This document shows positions 6,419-11,064 of a stretch of DNA of 11,064 nt, in pieces (within the stretch, counting starts at the first letter, position 1; each line of letters opens with the position of its first letter). Under the pieces are notes generated by a model that was given only the letters and a program-made list of their open reading frames with translations, did no database searches and was not told where the DNA came from. A program made the translations under genes and the position numbers. Origin of the DNA: Bacteroidota bacterium (GTDB lineage Bacteria; Zhuqueibacterota; Zhuqueibacteria; Zhuqueibacterales; Geothermadaptataceae); contig DRLW01000388.1 of NCBI GenBank assembly GCA_011375275.1, positions 1 to 11,064 on the forward strand. Direction: 5' to 3'.

Positions 6419-7429
6419 TCAAACCTCCAACACAGCCCGATAGCGTACCTCGTTCCGGCGCAGGCGGTCGAGCGCATCATTTACCCGTTCCAACGGGAAA
6501 AGCTCGGTTTGTGCCACGATTCCGTGCCGGGCGGAAAAAGCGAGCATATCCCGGATCATCTTCCGCCCTCCGATCACACTGCCGCAGAGGGATTTTGCTC
6601 CGCTGATCAGAGCAAAGGCAGGAAACCGCACCTCGCTTTTCGGCGCTCCGACGAAGCAGAGCCTGCCTTTGGGCCGCAGCAAGCCGACAAACTGCATCCA
6701 GTTCAGATCAGCAAAAACCGTGGACAGGATAAAATCAAAATAGCCTTGCAGAGCCTGCTGGCCGGCCTCATCTGTGCTGGAAACGACGCGATGCGCTCCA
6801 AAAGCCAGCAGCTCCTTTTCTTTTTCCGGGGTCGAGGTAAAGGCCGTAACTTCGCAGCCCATAGCCCGGGCGTACTGAAGCGCCAGATGGCCGAGCCCGC
6901 CGATGCCCACGACTGCGACCCGGGCATGAGCCGGTATATCATACAAGCGAAACGGCGTATATACCGTGACACCACCGCACAGAAGCGGGGCGGCATTTTC
7001 TGAAGACAGTGTCTCGGGCAGCGCAAAGGCAAAACGGCCATCGACGCGAACAAATTCTGCAAAGCCACCGAAATGTCCGACACACGTCGCCTGTTGCTGC
7101 GCGCAATAATTTTCTTCGCCAGCGATACAGTGTTCGCAGTGCATGCAAGAAGAGCGCTGCCAGCCGATACCTACCCGCTGCCCGACCTCAATGGAGGAGA
7201 CCTGCGCCCCCACAGCCTGCACCGTGCCGACAATTTCGTGCCCGGGAACGAGGGGATATTCGCTGATCATCCAGTCGTTATCGATCAGGTGCAGATCACT
7301 GTGACAAATACCGCAATGACTGATGCGCACATCGATTTCAAAAGGCCCGGGGCGGTCTCCGGTCGTGTACGCAAAGGGCGACAAGCGGGCCGCTGCTTTT
7401 TCAGCGGCCCAGGCGTTGATCTTCGTCAT
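6419..7429 (-). CDS. Zinc-dependent medium-chain alcohol dehydrogenase (YahK/cinnamyl-alcohol-dehydrogenase type)
   Basis: The 336-residue product is full length for the family and cytosolic, with no signal. Numbering below is from the ATG at 7429. Catalytic zinc ligands are Cys39 in ISHCGICHSDLH, His64 of VPGHE and Cys151 of APLLCGG. The structural zinc is held by Cys95, Cys98, Cys101 and Cys109 in SSCMHCEHCIAGEENYC. The nucleotide-binding Rossmann fold has GIGGLGH at 175-181. These enzymes reversibly reduce aldehydes with NADPH or NADH; broad aldehyde detoxification is the usual guess. A GTG at 7441 would add MSIQ. The ATG at 7429 is preferred because it matches the family N-terminus and has GAGTGAG about eight bases upstream. 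The gene follows the M16 peptidase gene on the same strand after a 140-base gap. Functional linkage to its neighbours is not evident. Confidence 0.93.
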   Translation of the reverse strand: MTKINAWAAEKAAARLSPFAYTTGDRPGPFEIDVRISHCGICHSDLHLIDNDWMISEYPLVPGHEIVGTVQAVGAQVSSIEVGQRVGIGWQRSSCMHCEHCIAGEENYCAQQQATCVGHFGGFAEFVRVDGRFAFALPETLSSENAAPLLCGGVTVYTPFRLYDIPAHARVAVVGIGGLGHLALQYARAMGCEVTAFTSTPEKEKELLAFGAHRVVSSTDEAGQQALQGYFDFILSTVFADLNWMQFVGLLRPKGRLCFVGAPKSEVRFPAFALISGAKSLCGSVIGGRKMIRDMLAFSARHGIVAQTELFPLERVNDALDRLRRNEVRYRAVLEV

Positions 7430-7569
7430 CTGAATACTCACTCGTTTTATGATGATTAACCTTCTGGGCAGCGGACCGGCTTCTTGCTGTGCCAGAGGTC
7501 TCCCTCGGGACCGCCTCGGCCGGGAACGCGGAAGCGGGCTGCCGGGTCTGCCCGGGAAGCCGGATCAAC
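7430..7569 (-). other. GC-rich gap between the M16 peptidase and dehydrogenase genes
   Basis: The gap holds inverted repeats: CCGGCTTC (7476-7483) with GAAGCCGG (7556-7563), and a small hairpin CCGGG-TCTG-CCCGG (7542-7555). Neither is followed by a T-run on the minus strand, so no intrinsic terminator is called. No convincing promoter was found. Confidence 0.4.
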
Positions 7570-10410
7570 TCAATCTCTGAAAACAGCCTCGACTTCTTTG
7601 ATTTTGACTTTCTCCGGCTGAAAATCGAGCGGCCAGCTCTGAATGATTTTATCTTCTGCCAGAATCTCTTCGGGCTTTTCAGCATCATACCTGATCGGAG
7701 AGGGCGTATTCGAGATCAGGCGCTGGCGCAGGTCTTCGGCGTCTTTGGTGATGATCGCAAACTTGACATTTTTCGCCTGCAGATGCTTTTTGATCACTGC
7801 ATTAACCTGCTCTAATGTCAGTTTTTTCAGGCCTTCACTGATGTATTCGGTAAATTCCGGGATACCATAGTAGCGGCTGTCGATGGCATAGCCGAGCTGG
7901 CGATCCTGTGTTTTGACGAGAATATTGACATACTTCAGCAAAAAGTTGCGCGTCGCTTCAAAAGCTTCCCGGCTCATGCCCTCACGGACGAGTTTGTCTA
8001 ATTCATACATGGCTGTCCGGATGGCAAAGTGTGCATTTTTCGGAACCACCGGACGAATCCAGACCTGAAAAATCTGCTGCTGCCTGGCCAGGTTTGCATC
8101 GGGATAGAATTGGAACATGCCGCGCGGGAAATATTCGATATAAGCATAATCGCCGTAGTTCATGCCGCGGATTTCCCGGATGCGCTGATAGAGATAGCTG
8201 TTGCTGGAACGGTGTTCTCCAAAATACGAGCGCACCAGCCAGAGAGCCGGAAAATCTTCATGCGCCCGGGTAACCTCGATCGGGAAACCAAAAGAAATGG
8301 CGGTCGCACGGGTATCCTTTTTCACAATCAATGCTTCGAGGCCGTCGATTTTTTCAGGCTGTGGCAAGCGGATGTGCGCAGCCATTCCCCGCGGCAACCG
8401 GGAGAGATCCGCGCTGACCTTCTGCAGAAATTCTTCGGAATAATTCCCTGCCAGGCCAAGCACGAGATTCGCCTGCGAATAATGGGTGATATAAAATTCG
8501 CGCACATCGTCGAGGGTGAGCTTTTCCAGCGAGCGGACATGACCGAGCGTGAGATGCCCGTAGGGGTGCTTGTGGTAGATCATCTCATACAGCACCTCTT
8601 TCCCCAGCTCTTCGTCGTTGTTATCGCGCAGGCTGACGGTGATCTCGTTGATCAAATTCGTTTTGACGCGCTTGAAATCATCCTCATCCCAGGCCGGGTT
8701 GAGCAGTTGCCCTGAGATGATGTCATACCACGCATCGAGGTTGTCCACATGAGTTGTGCCGTAAAACACCGTCATTTCTTTATCAACCTGGCTGTTGAAT
8801 CCGGCAGCCATGGGAAAAAGTGCTTTCTGAATCTCGGCATACTTCATATCCTTGCTGCCGCCCCGGGTGATCATCGCAGCGGTCAAATTCGCCAGCCCTT
8901 CTTTGCCGAGAGGGTCGAGAGCGCTGCCTGCATGAAATACGATACGCATGTTCACGATAGGCGAGGCACCGGGTTTGAGCACTGTGGTAAAATGGCGCTC
9001 ACTCGTGCTGGAACGGGCGGCGATGGCATCGACCGAGCCTGCTTTATTTTCCACAGGAGGCAGCTCACCGTGAGCGAGGGTCACGGTCACCAGGTTTTTA
9101 TCCGTAAAATACGTGTTCGCCATCTTTTTGATGTCTTTCGGGGTGATGGTGTCGTACAGACGGTAAATCCGGTTGATCGTCTCCGGGTCCCGCGTGCGGC
9201 CGACATACCCCACCAGAGCACTGGCGATCGCTTCCGAGTTGTCCATGCTGTTGGCAAAAGAGTACTTCATGTTGCCTTTGATATCCTGCAGCCGTTTTAC
9301 GGACACACTTTCGTTGCGCAGTCCGGCAAAAGTCTTCAGAATCTCATCCCGGACATACCAGATATCCTTGACATCTTTCACGCGTGCTGCCACGGTGAGA
9401 AGATAAGGATCGCTGCGGTCAGGGAAGTAAGGCCAGAGCTGATCGACTTTCTGCTCGCGAACCACGAGTTTCTGGTACAACGGCGAGCTCTGTGAGAACG
9501 CGTAGCCCTGGATGAGATCCATCGAAGGCATGTCTATCTTTTGCTCTGAAAAAGCCGGACCATGAAAAGCAACCGTGACCCAGGGCAACGTCGGCGTGGC
9601 CCATTGGACATGCTCATAAACCGGCCCTTGTGCAGGCGGCTCGACCGGGATATCCGGCTTATAGTTGCCGCGCTTCCAGTTGCCCCAATATTTTTCCACG
9701 ATGGCAAAGGTTTTTTCGACCTCGAGGTCGCCCGCGAGAATGATCGTGGTATATTCCGGCCTGTAGTAACGCTCGAAGAATTTGAGGCTGTACTCATACT
9801 GCGCCGGCATGTTTTCGATATCCTCGACAAAGCCCATGGTGGTGTGCTTGTAGGTGTGCTTTTTGAATGCAGCCTTGCGTTGTGCTTCGAGCAGCCGCCG
9901 TATCGGATTAGCGAAATTCTTGTTGTACTCGCCCAGCACAGCTCGGGCTTCTGTCTTGAAGTCCTCCTCGCTGTAGGATAAATTCTGAAACCGGTCGGCT
10001 TCGAGCATGAGCACGGTTTCCAGGTCTTCTTTTGAAAATGTGATATGATAGTTGGTCATATCATCGCTGGTCCATGCGTTCTGATCAGCACCGGCATTTT
10101 TCAGGATGGCACCATATTTTTCGGCGGGAAAATTTTTCGTCCCCCGGAACATGACGTGTTCAAAAAAATGAGCAAAACCGGTTTTCCCGGGCTCAACTTC
10201 GTTGCGCGATCCGGTCATAACCGGAATCTGCAGGGCAACGATATTGGGATAATCCGTGGGGATGACGATCACACGCAAGCCATTGGGCAAGTCGCGCATC
10301 TCGTATTCATACGGAAAAATTTTTGCATCCCCAGCCGATTGTGCCAGGGCTGCTCCTGTCAACAGTGCCAGCAATGCAACGAGTCTAATTTTTCTTACGG
10401 TTTTCATCAT
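7570..10410 (-). CDS. Secreted M16-family zinc metallopeptidase (two-half, pitrilysin-like)
   Basis: The roughly 946-residue protein has a Sec signal peptide (hydrophobic core about 9-20, cleavage ALA-QS near residue 23). The N-terminal half carries the inverted zinc motif HFFEH (His81, His85, catalytic Glu84) and the downstream zinc ligand Glu161 in VLGEY. It also has the family context MFRGTKNFP and DDMTNYHITF. The second half (about 475-930) repeats the M16 fold without HxxEH. It retains the substrate-binding style YQRIREIRGMNYGDYAY. The length fits a single-chain, four-subdomain pitrilysin or PqqL-type peptidase, which degrades peptides held in a closed chamber, here probably in the periplasm. 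The reading frame extends to a GTG at 10416, but this overlaps a perfect Shine-Dalgarno GAGGTGA (complement of 10413-10419). Translation must therefore start at the ATG at 10410 or the adjacent ATG at 10407. A TATGAT -10-like hexamer lies just upstream. The natural substrate is unknown. Confidence 0.95.
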   Translation of the reverse strand: MMKTVRKIRLVALLALLTGAALAQSAGDAKIFPYEYEMRDLPNGLRVIVIPTDYPNIVALQIPVMTGSRNEVEPGKTGFAHFFEHVMFRGTKNFPAEKYGAILKNAGADQNAWTSDDMTNYHITFSKEDLETVLMLEADRFQNLSYSEEDFKTEARAVLGEYNKNFANPIRRLLEAQRKAAFKKHTYKHTTMGFVEDIENMPAQYEYSLKFFERYYRPEYTTIILAGDLEVEKTFAIVEKYWGNWKRGNYKPDIPVEPPAQGPVYEHVQWATPTLPWVTVAFHGPAFSEQKIDMPSMDLIQGYAFSQSSPLYQKLVVREQKVDQLWPYFPDRSDPYLLTVAARVKDVKDIWYVRDEILKTFAGLRNESVSVKRLQDIKGNMKYSFANSMDNSEAIASALVGYVGRTRDPETINRIYRLYDTITPKDIKKMANTYFTDKNLVTVTLAHGELPPVENKAGSVDAIAARSSTSERHFTTVLKPGASPIVNMRIVFHAGSALDPLGKEGLANLTAAMITRGGSKDMKYAEIQKALFPMAAGFNSQVDKEMTVFYGTTHVDNLDAWYDIISGQLLNPAWDEDDFKRVKTNLINEITVSLRDNNDEELGKEVLYEMIYHKHPYGHLTLGHVRSLEKLTLDDVREFYITHYSQANLVLGLAGNYSEEFLQKVSADLSRLPRGMAAHIRLPQPEKIDGLEALIVKKDTRATAISFGFPIEVTRAHEDFPALWLVRSYFGEHRSSNSYLYQRIREIRGMNYGDYAYIEYFPRGMFQFYPDANLARQQQIFQVWIRPVVPKNAHFAIRTAMYELDKLVREGMSREAFEATRNFLLKYVNILVKTQDRQLGYAIDSRYYGIPEFTEYISEGLKKLTLEQVNAVIKKHLQAKNVKFAIITKDAEDLRQRLISNTPSPIRYDAEKPEEILAEDKIIQSWPLDFQPEKVKIKEVEAVFRD

Positions 10411-10412
10411 GG

Positions 10413-10419
10413 TCACCTC
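10413..10419 (-). promoter_or_regulatory. Shine-Dalgarno that decides the start of the M16 peptidase gene
   Basis: GAGGTGA on the minus strand pairs with seven bases of the usual 16S rRNA 3' end. Its GAGG core is five bases before the ATG at 10410 and eight before the ATG at 10407. This rules out the longer GTG start at 10416, which lies inside the site. Confidence 0.8.
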
Positions 10420-10433
10420 AAATTTGAATCATA
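10418..10433 (-). promoter_or_regulatory. Candidate -10 element and overlapping palindrome upstream of the M16 peptidase gene
   Basis: On the minus strand TATGAT (complement of 10428-10433) matches 5 of 6 bases of the -10 consensus. It is followed directly by the perfect 10-base palindrome TCAAATTTGA (10418-10427). Transcription would begin within that palindrome, leaving a short leader containing the Shine-Dalgarno. No good -35 was found 16-18 bases upstream, so the promoter would be activator-dependent or mis-identified. Confidence 0.3.
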
Positions 10434-10506
10434 TTTTCACCTGACATCACGCATCCGGGTATCGAGTTAACTCAGCAAACCAGGCCCGGCTCAGATACCG
10501 GCATGT

Positions 10507-10609
10507 GTCATTCCGGCCGAGCGAAGCGAAGTGCCGGAATCTCATCTTTTCGGGCACGTGCCTGAGTCTGGGAGATTCCGGTCTTCCCCTGCGGGGAAAC
10601 CGGAATGAC
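10507..10609. repeat. REP/MITE-like paired-hairpin element
   Basis: The element has perfect 10-base terminal inverted repeats, GTCATTCCGG (10507-10516) and CCGGAATGAC (10600-10609). It contains two hairpins. The first pairs ATTCCGGC (10510-10517) with GCCGGAAT (10533-10540) around a CGAGCGAAGCGAAGT loop. The second pairs ATTCCGGT (10575-10582) with ACCGGAAT (10599-10606), and TTCCCC (10584-10589) with GGGGAA (10593-10598) around a TGC loop, with one bulged C. Internal ends CCGGAATCT (10534-10542) and AGATTCCGG (10573-10581) are also inverted copies. This matches the general plan of bacterial interspersed mosaic elements built from two REP units in opposite orientation. No transposase is nearby. 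Confidence 0.8.
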
Positions 10610-10630
10610 CGTTCTGGAGCAGGCACGTGC
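10554..10630. repeat. CACGTG-centred inverted pair
   Basis: GCACGTGCCTG (10554-10564) and CAGGCACGTGC (10620-10630) are exact reverse complements of 11 bases. The first lies inside the perfect palindrome GGCACGTGCC (10553-10562). The pair brackets the second hairpin of the REP-like element, so the mosaic seems to contain nested inverted ends. Confidence 0.6.
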
Positions 10631-10727
10631 TGTTGTCACCCGGTCTGGTTGAAAAAATGCAACCGTGCTGAGTGAAATGGATAACCAGTCATCACGCCTG
10701 ATAAACGCTTCACTTTACGCGGTTGTA

Positions 10728-10747
10728 GCGCGATATTCATGTCGCGC
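10728..10747. repeat. GCGCGA hairpin, copy 1
   Basis: GCGCGATA (10728-10735) pairs with TGTCGCGC (10740-10747) through eight positions, one a G-T wobble, around the loop TTCA. It is related in sequence to the palindromes at 10797-10814 and 10919-10934. Confidence 0.65.
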
Positions 10748-10796
10748 GGTATGATTACTTTTCGTTATTCAGGATGCTTTGGGATGATGGCTGTGA

Positions 10797-10814
10797 CGCG
10801 ACATAAATGTCGCG
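10797..10814. repeat. GCGCGA hairpin family, copy 2 (perfect palindrome)
   Basis: CGCGACAT (10797-10804), AA, and ATGTCGCG (10807-10814) form an eight-pair perfect stem. It is followed by GTACGAGTACGAG (10815-10827 region), a short direct repeat of GTACGA. Confidence 0.65.
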
Positions 10815-10834
10815 GTACGAGTACGAGTTCCCAG

Positions 10835-10905
10835 GGTGTCTCTCGTCACACCGCTCCTGCGGTGTGACGCGCTCCCGCGGCAGTACCACCAGCGAACGAG
10901 ACACC
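10835..10905. repeat. 71-base element with terminal inverted repeats and a strong internal hairpin
   Basis: The ends GGTGTCTC (10835-10842) and GAGACACC (10898-10905) are exact inverted repeats. Inside, CGTCACACCGC (10844-10854) and GCGGTGTGACG (10859-10869) form a perfect 11-pair stem with the loop TCCT. Between the hairpin and the right end lies GCTCCCGCGG (10871-10880). It resembles GCTCCTGCGG at 10853-10862 and CCCCCGCGG at 10911-10919, so a short CG-rich word recurs. No T-run follows. A non-autonomous repeat is the best description. Confidence 0.6.
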
Positions 10906-10918
10906 ACATGCCCCCGCG

Positions 10919-10934
10919 GCGCGATAAATCGCGC
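10919..10934. repeat. GCGCGA hairpin family, copy 3
   Basis: GCGCGAT (10919-10925), AA, and ATCGCGC (10928-10934) make a perfect seven-pair stem. It shares the CGCGA...TCGCG core with the two copies to its left but lacks the CAT/ATG extension. Confidence 0.65.
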
Positions 10935-11064
10935 ACTACAAACTTTTCATCCATACGTTTGCCGGCTGGGCATGCTGAATCCCGCACAACCCACATGATA
11001 TAGAAGAAGAAGAACCGATTTTTTCAAGCGGATTGTTCGCCCCTGTCTGCAGCGAGGATGGCCT
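10935..11064. other. Right edge without an assignable gene
   Basis: The stretch contains a (GAA)4 run (11003-11014) followed by a T6 run (11019-11024). On the minus strand a frame open from the window edge ends at a TGA (11026-11024), giving a tail AILAADRGEQSA. This could be the end of a leftward gene, but twelve codons are too few to judge. No domain or RNA is recognised. Confidence 0.3.

Noticed and set aside
6332..7003. 223-codon open frame on the plus strand
   Set aside because: It is mostly opposite the alcohol dehydrogenase gene, whose zinc ligands are all present.
7427..7441. GAGTGAGT near the dehydrogenase start resembles the GTGA repeat at 3726-3756
   Set aside because: There are only about two units on the opposite strand. 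It is more simply a weak ribosome binding site.
8029..8715. 228-codon open frame on the plus strand
   Set aside because: It is also antisense to the M16 peptidase coding region, with no family resemblance and no ribosome site evidence.
8749..9495. 248-codon open frame on the plus strand
   Set aside because: It is antisense to the M16 peptidase gene, which is continuous and well supported. The product has no recognisable motif.
10728..10934. Possible CRISPR array from repeated GCGCGA palindromes
   Set aside because: Copies are irregularly spaced (about 70 and 120 bases), differ in sequence, and lack uniform spacers or cas genes.
10769..10998. Short open frames on both strands over the palindrome cluster
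   Set aside because: They run through inverted repeats and code for mirror-like low-information peptides. Neither has a ribosome site or motif.
11024..11062. Possible 3' end of a leftward gene entering from the right edge
   Set aside because: Only twelve codons before a stop are visible, another minus frame is also open, and no family is recognisable, so it is noted but not called as a gene.

Overview
The window looks like an accessory part of the chromosome of a Gram-negative bacterium. The supported proteins are nearly all envelope or periplasmic: three predicted lipoproteins, several Sec signal peptides, a periplasmic-type Cu,Zn superoxide dismutase and a secreted M16 peptidase. Base composition is moderately GC-rich by eye. 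I cannot assign a phylum. The AniA-like nitrite reductase and the style of the long M16 protease would suit a proteobacterium or a member of the Fibrobacteres-Chlorobi-Bacteroidetes (FCB) group.

Left part (1-4480, + strand). The 3' end of a sodC-type gene is closed by a near-perfect intrinsic terminator. A secreted TPR-repeat protein follows. After a 268-base intergenic region with two hairpins, a small dyad and a plausible promoter comes a three-gene operon. It encodes a NirK/AniA-type copper nitrite reductase lipoprotein with a fused C-terminal cytochrome c domain, a NirV-like protein of the formylglycine-generating-enzyme fold, and a SCO/SenC copper-chaperone lipoprotein with an extra N-terminal metal-binding domain. 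The first two genes overlap by one base. The last two are joined by a (GTGA)n tetranucleotide repeat. I infer that the operon makes and metallates an outer-membrane-anchored nitrite reductase (nitrite to NO).

Middle and right part (4501-10410, - strand). Three genes point leftward. The first listed is a lipoprotein fusing a propeller-like N-terminal region to a class C (e(P4)-type) acid phosphatase. The second is a zinc-dependent medium-chain alcohol dehydrogenase of the YahK/cinnamyl-alcohol-dehydrogenase type. The third is a full-length two-half M16 zinc peptidase with a signal peptide. For all three the best start is an internal ATG shortly downstream of the longest possible start, judged by the ribosome binding site or by family length.

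Far right (10411-11064). About 650 bases hold no convincing gene but are packed with palindromes: a 103-base paired-hairpin element with 10-base terminal inverted repeats, a CACGTG-centred inverted pair, three related GCGCGA...TCGCGC hairpins, and a 71-base nested hairpin. This resembles a graveyard of REP/MITE-like elements.

I see no CRISPR array, tRNA, rRNA or transposase. The most distinctive local features are the nirK-cytochrome c/nirV/sco cassette with its tetranucleotide repeat, the propeller-phosphatase fusion, and the palindrome cluster.
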